Origin: an uncultured Paracoccaceae bacterium
Lineage (GTDB): Bacteria > Pseudomonadota > Alphaproteobacteria > Rhodobacterales > Rhodobacteraceae
Assembly: GCA_947492585.1 (NCBI GenBank)
Contig: CANLND010000006.1
Coordinates: 111,678-175,677, forward strand
Length of the DNA stretch: 64,000 nt
Direction: 5' to 3'
Made by a program: the position numbers and the translations under genes. The first letter of the stretch is position 1, and each line of letters starts with the position of its first letter. Below the pieces are notes generated by a model. That model searched no databases. It was given only the letters and a program-made list of their open reading frames with translations, and had not been told where the DNA came from. This document shows, piece after piece, positions 1-10,944 of this stretch.

Positions 1-1924
<1,924 letters not shown>

Positions 1925-1946
1925 AAGATACTCCAAACCGATAAAT

Positions 1947-2010
1947 TGACCTCGGTCACGTTTTAAAATCAAAAAGTGACTACGGTCAATTGCAAATTTG
2001 ACCGCGGTCA
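1947..2010. promoter_or_regulatory. Three palindromic operator candidates between the quinone reductase and tetR
   Basis: Three 12-base sites of the form TGACNNCGGTCA lie at 1947-1958 (TGACCTCGGTCA), 1977-1988 (TGACTACGGTCA) and 1999-2010 (TGACCGCGGTCA, a perfect palindrome). Start-to-start spacing is 30 and 22 bases. They fill the 107-base gap between two divergent genes, the arrangement expected for sites bound by the adjacent TetR-family repressor. Binding is inferred, the repeats are seen. Confidence 0.75.
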
Positions 2011-2031
2011 CTAAATAATTGTGAGAACCAA

Positions 2032-2619
2032 ATGGTACGCGCACCACAGCAACGCAGGTTAGAAACACGGGCCAAGCTGCTCGCCGTCGCCGCAGACATT
2101 ATTGCCTCTGAGGGCATTGGAAACCTTCGGGTTGAGGACGTGGTGCAGCGCGCGGGCGTGGCCAAAGGCACGCTCTTTTCCCACTTCAAGGACAAGGATG
2201 GCCTGCTGGCGATTCTGGTCGGCGCGCAGGTCATGCAATATCTGGATGACATGGACGCACTTGGCGCCCCCAGCAGTATCGACAGCCTGCTGAACCGGAT
2301 CGAACCGTTGTTAAACTATATCGCGGCAGACCGGGTGATTTTTGACCTGCTCCTGCGCTATTCCGGTTCGATCAGCGATCATAGCGACGAAGTGATCACT
2401 GCAGGTTTTTATCGCCAGATCGAACTATGGGCCAATTGGGTCGCGGTGCTACAGGCGCAGGGACATGTGCGCAACAATCACCCGCCTGCCCTGCTTGCCG
2501 AAGGGGTCCAGGCCTTTATGAACCAGGTTCTGGCCCTTCGATTTTGCCAAAAAACACCAGCAGATGTGCCCGCGATGTCAGCCTTGCGTCCGTTTGTGAT
2601 GGCGTGGTTAGCGCCCTAA
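2032..2619 (+). CDS. TetR/AcrR family transcriptional regulator
   Basis: Ligand-responsive DNA-binding repressor, 195 residues. The N-terminal TetR helix-turn-helix is plain: RVEDVVQRAGVAKGTLFSHF near residues 33-52, followed by KDKDGLL. The C-terminal ligand domain is variable, so the inducer is not predictable. The ATG at 2032 has only a weak ribosome site. The gene is divergent from a flavodoxin-fold quinone reductase and faces three TGACNNCGGTCA palindromes, indicating control of itself and the reductase. Its stop codon overlaps the stop of the converging nucleotidyltransferase gene by four bases, with no room for a terminator between them. Confidence 0.9.
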   Translation: MVRAPQQRRLETRAKLLAVAADIIASEGIGNLRVEDVVQRAGVAKGTLFSHFKDKDGLLAILVGAQVMQYLDDMDALGAPSSIDSLLNRIEPLLNYIAADRVIFDLLLRYSGSISDHSDEVITAGFYRQIELWANWVAVLQAQGHVRNNHPPALLAEGVQAFMNQVLALRFCQKTPADVPAMSALRPFVMAWLAP

Positions 2620-3413
2620 ACGCAGCTTAGCCGTTGGTGCAGGGCATTTGCACGGCTCCAGTCCTGTCTCTGAGGCCGCGCCGCTTCGGATGCTAGCCAG
2701 ATCTTTGCTCTGTCTTCTTCGTCTGCCACCAACTGATCCAGAAGGGGAACGGTCGCTCTTGCCTCAAACCCTTCGCGAACCTGTTTTTTCTGCTCGGTTA
2801 GCTGTGCAATCTCACTGCTAAGCACCGGGTTCAACTCGCAGCCCGCCAGCAACCCCTGCATATGCATCGGCGCCATTGCCTGCTCGTTCAGACGCATCCA
2901 TCGCAGCGCAAGCGCGGGGCGCAGCATGTAAAAATAGCGTTTCAGCCGGGGGTGGCCATCTGGACCAATCAGTTTGGTCCGCTGACGTTTTATCAGGTTC
3001 AGATAATGCCACGTCACCGCGCGCCGATCCAAAATGTCTGCACAAAACGACGTCAGCTGTGCCAGAGCGTCTGGCGTTTGAACATAACAGATTGGAGATT
3101 GCAGCCATTCTGCAATCACGGCGTTTGATCCCATCGCAAGCGTCAACGCCTTACCCAGCTCCCAGCCGGACACATCCAGTTCGTCATCAATGGGGCGCTC
3201 AATCACGTCCCGCCGCGAATCCAAGCGAAAATGCCAATCCATTGGGCGTGCATAGACAAATCGAACGTCATAATCACTATCAGGCGAGTGAAACCCCCAC
3301 GCCCGCGATCCAGATTCAATGGCGAAAAGAATGCGGACGCCCTCGTCGCGCTCAATATCACGCAGTTGTGCCACAATGCGCGCATGCATCATCTGATTGA
3401 CTGGCTCATCCAT
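2616..3413 (-). CDS. Nucleotidyltransferase, DNA polymerase beta superfamily (YcgL/RlaP type)
   Basis: A 265-residue protein with the nucleotidyltransferase core ESGSRAWGFHSPDSDYDVRF (residues 33-52), where G35-S36 bind phosphate and D47-x-D49 are the metal ligands. This is the pattern of the YcgL/RlaP group, some members of which sit in RNA repair loci; the substrate here is unknown. The frame is open 15 codons further upstream, but the ATG at 3413 overlaps the end of recF by only 8 bases and starts a sensible N-terminus (MDEPVNQMMHARIV). It is probably co-transcribed with recF. Its 3' end overlaps the converging tetR gene by four bases. A role linked to replication or repair is suggested only by position. 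Confidence 0.8.
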   Translation of the reverse strand: MDEPVNQMMHARIVAQLRDIERDEGVRILFAIESGSRAWGFHSPDSDYDVRFVYARPMDWHFRLDSRRDVIERPIDDELDVSGWELGKALTLAMGSNAVIAEWLQSPICYVQTPDALAQLTSFCADILDRRAVTWHYLNLIKRQRTKLIGPDGHPRLKRYFYMLRPALALRWMRLNEQAMAPMHMQGLLAGCELNPVLSSEIAQLTEQKKQVREGFEARATVPLLDQLVADEEDRAKIWLASEAARPQRQDWSRANALHQRLSCV

Positions 3414-4524
3414 CGCGTTCGCCGACCTCAGAGATGCCGTTTGCGTCTGTGACCTCAAACCTCTGTGCCCTCTGTCCCAGGTCGGTGAACAATTCAGGAC
3501 CGGTCCCCGTCATCCACGCCTGAACCCCAAGCGCACAGATCTCATCATACAGCGCGGCGCGGCGGGCGGCGTCCAGATGGGCGGAGACCTCATCCAGCAG
3601 CAGTATAGGTGGCGCGCCTTCGCGCGCTTTCAACGCACGGGCATTGGCCAAAATCAGCGAGACCAGCAGGGCCTTTTGTTCGCCAGTTGAGCAGTCTCGC
3701 GCCGGCACGCCTTTGGCCCGGAATGTGCCCAGAAGGTCACTGCGGTGCGGCCCAACCAAGGTACGCCCGGCGGCCAGATCGCGAAACCGGCTTTCCTCCA
3801 GGGCGGCACGAAAGTCTTCGCTACTGTCTGGCATAGCCCCGTCGGCTTGGATCAGTTCCAATTCCGCAACTGGAAACCCCGTTTCAACGTCGCTCTGGGC
3901 CGCATGCAATACATCTACCGCCTGCACCCGGGCCTGATGAATGCGGTGGCCGACTTCGCTCATCTGCGATTCGATCACGCGATACCAAGCCGGATCGCGC
4001 ACCTGTTCCTTGAGCAGCTTGTTGCGCTCCCGCATGGTTTTTTCATAGATTAGGCTGGCCTCGGCATGGGCAGGTTCCAACGTCAGCGCAATGCGGTCCA
4101 AAAACCGGCGACGCCCCTCGGCGGCCTCTATCCATAGCCGGTCCATTGCAGGCACCAGCCAGACCACACGGCACATCTGTCCCAAACTGGTTTGATTGCT
4201 GGCCTTGTTGTCCACACGCACCTGACGCGCGGCACCATTTTCGGACCAGGTTTCGATTTCATAAATCTGATCACGGGCCTTCAACTGCCCCTTTAGCTTC
4301 CACCCCAACTCTTCGGGGCGGCGGGTCATGTCGGCGGCACTGGCGCGGCGAATGCCGCGACCGGGTGAAAACAGCGACACAGCTTCCAAAATATTGGTTT
4401 TGCCCGCGCCATTGTCACCAAACAAGGCAACTGGACGACCATCCAAAAGCAATTCCGCCCGCAAATGCGAGCGAAAATGAGAGAGCATCAAGGAAGTAAG
4501 GGCCAACACGCCGCGCGCTCCCAT
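3406..4524 (-). CDS. recF: DNA replication and repair protein RecF
   Basis: SMC-like ATPase that loads RecA at single-strand gaps together with RecO and RecR. The 372-residue protein shows Walker A GDNGAGKT (residues 36-43), the ABC signature CSTGEQK (278-284) and Walker B ILLLDE followed by VSAHLD (307-318), all in the order expected for RecF. The ATG at 4524 has a poor ribosome site; a later in-frame ATG (residue 13) would cut into the first beta strand, so the longer form is kept. It follows dnaN with a gap of 41 bases on the same strand and is followed by the nucleotidyltransferase with a small overlap, so the three are probably one operon. Confidence 0.95.
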   Translation of the reverse strand: MGARGVLALTSLMLSHFRSHLRAELLLDGRPVALFGDNGAGKTNILEAVSLFSPGRGIRRASAADMTRRPEELGWKLKGQLKARDQIYEIETWSENGAARQVRVDNKASNQTSLGQMCRVVWLVPAMDRLWIEAAEGRRRFLDRIALTLEPAHAEASLIYEKTMRERNKLLKEQVRDPAWYRVIESQMSEVGHRIHQARVQAVDVLHAAQSDVETGFPVAELELIQADGAMPDSSEDFRAALEESRFRDLAAGRTLVGPHRSDLLGTFRAKGVPARDCSTGEQKALLVSLILANARALKAREGAPPILLLDEVSAHLDAARRAALYDEICALGVQAWMTGTGPELFTDLGQRAQRFEVTDANGISEVGERDG

Positions 4525-4565
4525 GTCATCTTGTAAAAAATACGACCACCAAAAGGAATGGGCGT

Positions 4566-5687
4566 TTAGACGCGCATCGGCATCACAACATAGACCGCGC
4601 TTTGATCATTTCCTTCGCGCATCAATGTCGGATCCCCGGACGAGTTGAACATGAACACCGCGTTTTCGCGGTCCACCTGATTGGCGATTTCCAACAGATA
4701 TTTGGCGTTGAACCCGATATCCAGACGTTCATCGCTATAGGCGACGGCCAGCTCTTCTTCGGCGGCACCACTGTCGGGCGCGTTGACTGACAGGATCAGG
4801 CGATCTTCGTCCAGCTGCAGTTTCACCGCGCGTGAACGTTCCGAGGACACCGTTGCAACCCGGTCAACAGCCTTGGCAAATTCCGACGCATCCACTTCCA
4901 GACGACGGGTGTTGCCGGCCGGAATAACCCGTGTGTAATCGGGGAACGTACCGTCGATCACTTTGGAGGTCAGGGTGATGGTAGGGGTGGCAAAGCGCAC
5001 TTTGGTTTCGCTGACGGAAACCGAAATTTCCATTTCGTCATCATCCAGAAGCTTGCGCAATTCACCAACTGTTTTACGTGGAACAATGACACCCGGCATA
5101 TCCGCGGCACCAGCGGGCAGATCCGCATCAATGCGCGCCAGACGGTGGCCATCAGTGGCAACACAGCGCAGAGCTTGGCCGTTTTCGGCGCCCTCCGCCA
5201 CATGCATGTAGACACCATTCAGGTAATAACGCGTCTCTTCGGTAGAAATTGCAAATTTCGACTTATCGAACAAACGACGCAAAACGGCAGCATTGGCAGT
5301 AAAGTTCGATTGGTATTCGGATGTCGCCATCACCGGAAAATCTTCGCGCGGCAAAGTCGCCAGCGAGAAATTTGAGCGCCCAGCCTCAACCGTCAGACGT
5401 CCCGAAGCAGCATCCGCCGTCAGCGTGACCAATGCACCATCGGGCAACTTGCGGACAATTTCATGCAGCGTGGTTGCAGCCACGGTGGTAGCACCAGCCC
5501 GCTCAACCTGCGCTGTGGCTTTGTCGACCACCTCAATATCCAGATCGGTAGCGCGGAATTGAACCGTTTCACCTTCGGCTTCAATCAGAACATTTGCCAG
5601 AATCGGAATGGTATTGCGTCGCTCGACGACCGATTGGGCCTGAGAGACCGCTTTCAGAAGTGTTGCGCGTTCGATGCTGATCTTCAT
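4566..5687 (-). CDS. dnaN: DNA polymerase III beta subunit (sliding clamp)
   Basis: Ring-shaped processivity clamp of the replicative polymerase. 373 residues, the usual length, beginning MKISIERATLLKAV and ending YVVMPMRV, both typical of the family; three clamp domains are expected across the length. Two upstream in-frame starts exist (TTG 5696, ATG 5693), but the ATG at 5687 is nine bases from AAGGA and gives the conserved N-terminus. A strong terminator at 5878-5908 ends dnaA transcription just upstream, so dnaN-recF must use its own promoter within about 5690-5875. No clear promoter boxes could be assigned there. Confidence 0.96.
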   Translation of the reverse strand: MKISIERATLLKAVSQAQSVVERRNTIPILANVLIEAEGETVQFRATDLDIEVVDKATAQVERAGATTVAATTLHEIVRKLPDGALVTLTADAASGRLTVEAGRSNFSLATLPREDFPVMATSEYQSNFTANAAVLRRLFDKSKFAISTEETRYYLNGVYMHVAEGAENGQALRCVATDGHRLARIDADLPAGAADMPGVIVPRKTVGELRKLLDDDEMEISVSVSETKVRFATPTITLTSKVIDGTFPDYTRVIPAGNTRRLEVDASEFAKAVDRVATVSSERSRAVKLQLDEDRLILSVNAPDSGAAEEELAVAYSDERLDIGFNAKYLLEIANQVDRENAVFMFNSSGDPTLMREGNDQSAVYVVMPMRV

Positions 5688-5877
5688 GTCCATCAATCCT
5701 TTTCGTCAGGCCAAGCCAATGACCAAGCGTCTGGCCGGAAGAGCAAACTAACGGTTTACCCCTGTGACACAAGACTTTTGTCATTTTCTCCGATTGTAGA
5801 GCCTGAGCGTCAAGAGGCCAAAAGCCTCAAATGACCAGTTGACGGGTGACCGTTGCTGCCAGACCCCCAAACCCATG

Positions 5878-5908
5878 AAAAAGCGGCCTCGATTTACATC
5901 GAGACCGC
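5878..5908 (-). terminator. Rho-independent terminator of dnaA
   Basis: Stem arms at 5883-5893 and 5898-5908 (11 pairs with one wobble/mismatch, four-base loop TTAC read on the plus strand), followed on the minus strand by a five-T run at 5882-5878. It lies 39 bases past the dnaA stop codon and separates dnaA from dnaN. Confidence 0.85.
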
Positions 5909-5946
5909 AAAGTCTGTGATAGATAGGCAAAGGGTTGAGCCTGAGA

Positions 5947-7368
5947 TTACGCCTCAAGCGCGCGGCGCAGCATCTCCACGTCTTCGGCGATTTGACCATC
6001 AACCGATTTCAGCTCTTCAATACGTTTGACGCCGTGCATCACCGTGGTGTGGTCACGCCCCCCAAACCGGCGGCCAATTTCAGGCAAGCTGCGGCTGGTC
6101 AGCTGCTTGCACAGATACATCGCAACCTGACGCGGGCGCGCATAAGAGCGCAGGCGCTTGGGGCCAATGATGTCGGACATACGAATATTGTAATATTCCG
6201 AAACCTTACGCTGGATCTCTTCGACGGTGATCTTGCGCTCGGAGGCACGCAGGACATCAGCAAGACAGTCCTGGGTCAGTTCCATGTCGATTTCACGACC
6301 AACAAGAGAGGCAAAGGCGAACAGACGGGTCAACGCACCTTCGAGCACACGCACGTTGGTTGAAATCCGATGTGCCAGAAATTCAAGAACACCATCGGCG
6401 ATTTGCAGATCAGGATACGTTTGACGCTGATGCTGTACTTTGGTCTGCAAGATACCAAGGCGCAGTTCATAATCCGTGGGGTGCAGGTCGACGACCAGAC
6501 CACACTGCAAACGCGATTTCACGCGCTCTTCCAGCTCTTTGATCTCACCGGGTGCACGATCGGCCGAGATAATGATCTGTTTGTTCTGATCAACCAGCGC
6601 GTTGAAAGTATGAAAGAACTCTTCCTGTGTGGAATCTTTCCCTGCGATGAATTGGACGTCATCCACCATCAAAACGTCGACCGACCGGAACAAGTGTTTG
6701 AAATCCATCATCTTGCGTTCGCGCAAAGCTTGCACAAAGCGGTACATGAATTGTTCCGCGGACAGATACAGTACGTTCAGATCCGGATTTGACTGTGTCA
6801 GCTCCCAGGCAATGGCGTGCATCAGGTGGGTTTTACCCAGACCAACGCCCCCGTACAGAACCAACGGATTAAACGTAACAGGGCCGCCTTCGGCGACACG
6901 ACGGGCGGCGGCATGCGCCAGTTCGTTGGGTTTCCCCACAACAAAGCTGTCAAACGTAAACCTTGGATCCAAAGGCGCAGCCTGCAGCGTTTCCAAAGGC
7001 TCTTTGCCCGCAGCGGGTGCGGAGCTGGCTGCGGATGTCACAGGGGCAGCGGTTGCCACTGGCGCGTCATCCTGCATCACCTCAAACAAGGGAGCGGGCG
7101 CATCACCAAGAGCTGACGCCGGAGCCTTTACAGCCACCTTGAACGCCAGACGCTGAACTTGTTCGCCAGCCAAATTGAATTCGTGCAAGATGAGGTCAGA
7201 GAAATTCTGCCCTACATAGTTGCCCATGAAGTTCGTCGGCACTGTGAACACAGCGATACCAGAATCCATGGCTTGCAGCTCTAGTGGTTCAATCCACGTC
7301 TTAAAGTTGTTTTGTCCAACCGCGCCCAGCAAACGTTGCTGGACATGATCCCATGTCTCTTCATTCAT
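5947..7368 (-). CDS. dnaA: Chromosomal replication initiator protein DnaA
   Basis: AAA+ ATPase that binds DnaA boxes and opens the origin. 473 residues from the ATG at 7368, which is preceded by GAGGGG at six bases and begins MNEETWDHVQQRLLGAVG, the family's domain I. Walker A GGVGLGKT (173-180), Walker B VLMVDDVQF (232-240), and the C-terminal DNA-binding signature GGRDHTTVMHG about 45 residues before the end are all present. Residues about 80-135 form an Ala/Pro-rich domain II linker. A dedicated terminator follows. The frame is open upstream of 7368 but that part has no family similarity. No cluster of DnaA boxes was found around the gene. Confidence 0.97.
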   Translation of the reverse strand: MNEETWDHVQQRLLGAVGQNNFKTWIEPLELQAMDSGIAVFTVPTNFMGNYVGQNFSDLILHEFNLAGEQVQRLAFKVAVKAPASALGDAPAPLFEVMQDDAPVATAAPVTSAASSAPAAGKEPLETLQAAPLDPRFTFDSFVVGKPNELAHAAARRVAEGGPVTFNPLVLYGGVGLGKTHLMHAIAWELTQSNPDLNVLYLSAEQFMYRFVQALRERKMMDFKHLFRSVDVLMVDDVQFIAGKDSTQEEFFHTFNALVDQNKQIIISADRAPGEIKELEERVKSRLQCGLVVDLHPTDYELRLGILQTKVQHQRQTYPDLQIADGVLEFLAHRISTNVRVLEGALTRLFAFASLVGREIDMELTQDCLADVLRASERKITVEEIQRKVSEYYNIRMSDIIGPKRLRSYARPRQVAMYLCKQLTSRSLPEIGRRFGGRDHTTVMHGVKRIEELKSVDGQIAEDVEMLRRALEA

Positions 7369-7835
7369 ATTTTGCCCCTCGCGTGCCCAAAAAGCAGTGG
7401 CCATTTTTGGCCTTTTTGTTTCGTCCCGTTCCCAGAAAACCCTGGAGGGCCTGAGCAATAACAATTGAATAGCCAGCCCTATCACCAGCTGACTTTACCC
7501 CGTGGGGAATGCGCTCAAACGCCATTAATTTTACCAATAACACCCAGCGGCTCTCACCGCGGCCGCAACAACACCCAGATAGGAAACACCACATCGCCCC
7601 ATACAGAACCTGTACAAGTCGACTAAGCAGACGCACGGCAGATCGCGCGTCTTATGTGATGATGGTCGTCTCAATAATTGGTGGCACCAATCTGATCAGC
7701 CCGTCCCCCAGCGAGTGGAATCGCTGGATCAGTGGTAGCAATTTGGCAGGGGCATCAGCAACGAAACTATGATGTTGACTCTACCTTTGACGCCAAAGAA
7801 TCTCTCGCAATTGCAGTAAGGTTTTGTCCTGTTGG
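7369..7835. other. dnaA upstream region, non-coding
   Basis: No credible gene was found in these 467 bases. It must hold the dnaA promoter and leader. Two short perfect inverted repeats are visible: ATTGGTG-G-CACCAAT at 7677-7691 and CCAGCGA-N6-TCGCTGG at 7708-7727. No match to the DnaA box TTATCCACA was found, so an origin is not claimed here. Confidence 0.6.
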
Positions 7836-7870
7836 AAAAAAAACGAAGCGCCGCAAAATGCGACGCTTCG
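7836..7870 (-). terminator. Rho-independent terminator of rpsT
   Basis: Arms CGAAGCG (7844-7850) and CGCTTCG (7864-7870) with an inner CGC/GCG extension, followed on the minus strand by an eight-T run (7843-7836). It lies 50 bases past the rpsT stop codon. The plus strand also has a seven-T run a few bases after the stem, so it could work in both directions. Confidence 0.9.
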
Positions 7871-7919
7871 GTTCATTTTTTTCTTGTGAAAAGGTCTTTT
7901 TCAGACCTTGGTGCTGGAA

Positions 7920-8183
7920 TCAGCCCAGAACCTTAACACGTGCAGCAAGACGCGACATTTTGCGCGAAGCGGTGTTCTTGTGGTAAACGCCTTTGGTCAC
8001 GCCACGCATCAGTTCAGGCTGTGCCAAACGCAGAGCAGCAGTTGCTGCTTCTTTGTCGCCAGTCTCGATCGCTTCTTCAACTTTACGCAGGTAGGTGCGG
8101 ATGCGCGAACGACGGGCTTTGTTTACCGCAGCGCGCTTTTCGTTCTGACGGGCGCGTTTTTTTGCTTGGGGCGTATTTGCCAT
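7920..8183 (-). CDS. rpsT: 30S ribosomal protein S20
   Basis: Small-subunit protein that binds the 5' domain of 16S rRNA. 87 residues, highly basic, starting [20 protein letters not shown] and containing the conserved [20 protein letters not shown] near the C-terminus. The ATG at 8183 was chosen because the conserved sequence begins there; 15 further codons upstream are open but unrelated to the family. A strong terminator follows, so it is a single-gene unit, as is common for rpsT. Confidence 0.97.
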   Translation of the reverse strand: MANTPQAKKRARQNEKRAAVNKARRSRIRTYLRKVEEAIETGDKEAATAALRLAQPELMRGVTKGVYHKNTASRKMSRLAARVKVLG

Positions 8184-8357
8184 GGTGATGGACCTTATAA
8201 GTTCGAGTTTTCTAAGCGCATATCGCAAGCCAACCCGGATCTGTCACCGGTGTGATTCTAGCCTGAGCGGGCTGCACGCGCATGTATAGCGGCGGTGATT
8301 AGCTCCATTGGCGCTCAAATGCAAGCCCAAGTGACGCCGCACCGCCACAATGACAAA

Positions 8358-8377
8358 GGCAGGCCAATAGGCCTGCC
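8358..8377 (-). terminator. Hairpin, probable terminator of the enoyl-CoA hydratase gene
   Basis: Perfect 8-base stem GGCAGGCC-AATA-GGCCTGCC (8358-8365 / 8370-8377), 25 bases past the stop codon of the minus-strand gene. Only three T residues follow on the minus strand, so termination may be weak. Confidence 0.6.
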
Positions 8378-8402
8378 CCGAACCGCTCAAATCAGCGTAA
8401 GT

Positions 8403-9179
8403 TTACTTGTCGCGGAACTGCGCTTCGCGCTTTTCCAAAAACGCGGCCATGCCTTCCTTTTGATCCTCGGTGGCAAACATCGAATGGAACAGGCGGCGTT
8501 CAAACAGCATACCTTCGGCCAAGGGCAGCTCATAGCTGCGATTCACCGCCTCTTTGGCAGCCAAAGCAGTCAGTTGTGATTTTTCCGCAATCTTCTGCGC
8601 CGCAGAGGTGGCTTCTTCCAGCAGTTTCTTGGCCGGCACAACACGAGACACCAGCCCCGAGCGTTCAGCCTCTTCAGCTCCCATAAAGCGACCTGTCAGG
8701 TTCATGTCCATCGCTTTGGACTTCCCAACAAAACGCGTCAGACGTTGGCTTCCGCCCATGCCCGCGATGACCCCCAGATTGATTTCGGGTTGGCCGAACT
8801 TGGCGTTATCGGCCGCAATGATGAAATCACACATCATCGCCAGCTCACAACCACCGCCCAGCGCATAGCCCCCGACAGCGGCAATCACTGGCTTGCGGAT
8901 TGCCGAAATACGATCATTGGCTTGCGCAAGAAGGTTCTCGCTATAAACCTCCACAAAGCTCTTTTCCGACATTTCCTTGATATCGGCGCCGGCCGCAAAA
9001 GCCTTGTCTGATCCGGTGATCACGATGCTGCGCACTTTGTCGCTGGCATCCGCCTCTTCTAGGGCCGTACAAAGTTCTGACAGAAGCTCAGTATTTAGAG
9101 CGTTCAGCGCATCAGGGCGGTTCAGTTTAATAAGACAAACGTGGTCCTGCACATCAACGTTGATCGTCTCAAAGGCCAT
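8403..9179 (-). CDS. Enoyl-CoA hydratase (crotonase family)
   Basis: Hydrates trans-2-enoyl-CoA to 3-hydroxyacyl-CoA in fatty-acid or related acyl-CoA degradation; cytosolic. 258 residues, the standard single-domain length. The oxyanion hole is formed by AAGADIKEM near residue 62 and [14 protein letters not shown] (residues about 104-117), and the catalytic glutamates are in GGGCE and [16 protein letters not shown]. These match short-chain enoyl-CoA hydratases of the FadB1/EchA kind. It stands alone between rpsT and mutM with a hairpin at its 3' end. The exact chain-length preference and pathway cannot be read from sequence. Confidence 0.9.
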   Translation of the reverse strand: MAFETINVDVQDHVCLIKLNRPDALNALNTELLSELCTALEEADASDKVRSIVITGSDKAFAAGADIKEMSEKSFVEVYSENLLAQANDRISAIRKPVIAAVGGYALGGGCELAMMCDFIIAADNAKFGQPEINLGVIAGMGGSQRLTRFVGKSKAMDMNLTGRFMGAEEAERSGLVSRVVPAKKLLEEATSAAQKIAEKSQLTALAAKEAVNRSYELPLAEGMLFERRLFHSMFATEDQKEGMAAFLEKREAQFRDK

Positions 9180-9243
9180 GGTGCATTGCTTTCATTGTTT
9201 CTTTCAAGAGTGAGTCATTAACATGCACTCTACATTGATCAAG

Positions 9244-10095
9244 CTATCTTTGACACTTGCCACAATAGAAGGACGAGCGTCCTGATTGTGTAATTCTCAA
9301 AACAACCCCATCACACCCGGACCGCCTACAGGCGGCACCTTCACGCCCGTAAACATCGAAAGAATGCTGAAAATATCCAAGTTCTCCATTGGCTTGCCGG
9401 AAATCTTTTAGTGATGACCCACCGGCGTCTATGGCCTCTTGCAACACGGTTTTGATGATCGGAATCAGGGCCGAAACACGTGATTTGGAAATCTGCCCTG
9501 CTTTGCGTTTTGGAGATATTTCGCTACGGAACAAAGTTTCGCAAACATAGATATTTCCCAAACCTGCAATGATTCTCTGATCCAGCAGCGCCGTTTTGAC
9601 CGGCGTATTCCGCCCCTCAAACGCGGCGATCAGATGGGTTTCGTTGAAATCATTGCCCAACGGTTCGGGCCCCAGAACCCGCATCAGCTTGTGCTCTTCC
9701 AGACCCTCAGTGGCGATCAGATCCATCGCACCAAACCGGCGTGGGTCGTTGAACGTAATGCGCGCGCCGTTGTCCATGTCAAACACCACATGGTCATGTT
9801 TCTGCGCCTGCGGGTGGTCGTGTACGAATTGCCCCAGAGGATCCCCCGAAACCGTCATACGACCGGACATGCCCAAGTGTACCAGCAGGGTTTCGCCGCG
9901 ATCCAGATCCGCCAGCAGGTATTTCGAACGCCGCCGCAATCCGACGATGCGCGCGCCGGTCAGGCGTTCCGCCATGTTTTCCGGGAACGGCCAACGCAGG
10001 TCTGGCCGGTTCACTTGCGCTTTTGTGATCACTGCCCCCTCCATAGAAGGAGCCAATCCACGCCGCACGGTCTCGACCTCGGGCAATTCAGGCAT
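9244..10095 (-). CDS. mutM: Formamidopyrimidine-DNA glycosylase
   Basis: Base-excision repair glycosylase/AP-lyase that removes 8-oxoguanine and formamidopyrimidines. 283 residues, the usual length. After loss of Met the N-terminus is PELPEVET, with the catalytic Pro and Glu. The C-terminal zinc finger is intact: two Cys in CRRSGC and two in YCGKC at the extreme C-terminus. The ATG at 10095 follows AGGAGGG closely; the upstream open frame is not part of the protein. It is divergent from ubiE across a 93-base gap, a pairing common in Rhodobacterales. Confidence 0.97.
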   Translation of the reverse strand: MPELPEVETVRRGLAPSMEGAVITKAQVNRPDLRWPFPENMAERLTGARIVGLRRRSKYLLADLDRGETLLVHLGMSGRMTVSGDPLGQFVHDHPQAQKHDHVVFDMDNGARITFNDPRRFGAMDLIATEGLEEHKLMRVLGPEPLGNDFNETHLIAAFEGRNTPVKTALLDQRIIAGLGNIYVCETLFRSEISPKRKAGQISKSRVSALIPIIKTVLQEAIDAGGSSLKDFRQANGELGYFQHSFDVYGREGAACRRSGCDGVVLRITQSGRSSFYCGKCQR

Positions 10096-10188
10096 TACAT
10101 CCCTCCTGAAACAGATGACGTTGGGCCGCATTGTGCGCGGCGAATTGCGCTCTATAACTGGAGCGAACCTGAGGAAACGGCAAGCCCC

Positions 10189-10941
10189 ATGACCGAAACA
10201 CAAGAAACCACCACGCACTTTGGCTTTGAAACGGTACCCGAGCACGAAAAAGCCGGACGTGTGCAGGGGGTATTCAACTCCGTTGCTTCAAAATACGACA
10301 TCATGAACGACGTCATGTCGATGGGCATCCACCGCGTGTGGAAAGACGCGATGATGGATTGGCTGGCACCGCGGCCGGGCCAGAAGCTGCTGGATGTGGC
10401 GGGCGGCACGGGCGATATTTCGTTCCGCTTTTTGAAACGGGCTGGCCAAGGGCATTCAACAGTGTTCGACCTGACCCGCCCGATGCTGGAAGAGGGTCGC
10501 AAACGCGCCGACGCTGAACACATGCAGGACAGTCTGGACTGGGTCACTGGCGACGCCATGGCCCTGCCGTTCAAGGACAACACATTCGACGTTTACACAA
10601 TCTCCTTTGGGATCAGAAACGTCACCCGGCCACAAGAAGCCCTGAACGAGGCGTACCGTGTGCTGAAACCCGGTGGTCGGCTGATGGTGCTGGAGTTCTC
10701 GCAACTGCCCAACGAGGGCATGCAAATGCTCTATGACCTTTATTCCTTCAACGTGATCCCGCGCATGGGTCAGCTGATCGCTGATGATTACGACAGCTAT
10801 CAGTATCTGGTGGAATCCATCCGCAACTTCCCCGATCAGGAAACCTTCCTTGGCATGGTGAAACAGGCTGGGTTTGAAAACGCCAAATACCGCAACCTGT
10901 CGATGGGCATCGCTGCCCTGCATTCTGGCTGGAAGATCTGA
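10189..10941 (+). CDS. ubiE: Ubiquinone/menaquinone biosynthesis C-methyltransferase UbiE
   Basis: SAM-dependent C-methyltransferase acting on the quinone ring. 250 residues. SAM-binding motif [13 protein letters not shown] is at residues about 66-77, and the UbiE signatures [19 protein letters not shown] (27-45 region) and the C-terminal [15 protein letters not shown] are present. The start is the ATG at 10189, which gives the normal N-terminus; the open frame upstream overlaps mutM on the other strand and is not coding. ubiB follows after three bases, so ubiE-ubiB form an operon for ubiquinone synthesis. Confidence 0.96.
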   Translation: MTETQETTTHFGFETVPEHEKAGRVQGVFNSVASKYDIMNDVMSMGIHRVWKDAMMDWLAPRPGQKLLDVAGGTGDISFRFLKRAGQGHSTVFDLTRPMLEEGRKRADAEHMQDSLDWVTGDAMALPFKDNTFDVYTISFGIRNVTRPQEALNEAYRVLKPGGRLMVLEFSQLPNEGMQMLYDLYSFNVIPRMGQLIADDYDSYQYLVESIRNFPDQETFLGMVKQAGFENAKYRNLSMGIAALHSGWKI

Positions 10942-10944
10942 TCG

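Noticed and set aside
7399..7417. GGCCA-TTTT-TGGCC hairpin followed by T5 on the plus strand, upstream of dnaA
   Set aside because: Only five pairs and no plus-strand gene upstream to terminate; probably chance or part of the dnaA leader.
5697..7840. Possible chromosomal origin next to dnaA/dnaN
   Set aside because: No cluster of TTATCCACA-like boxes or AT-rich unwinding element was found; in many Alphaproteobacteria the origin is not beside dnaA.
9634..10188. In-frame extension of ubiE
   Set aside because: It is antisense to mutM; UbiE homologues begin at the residue encoded at 10189.
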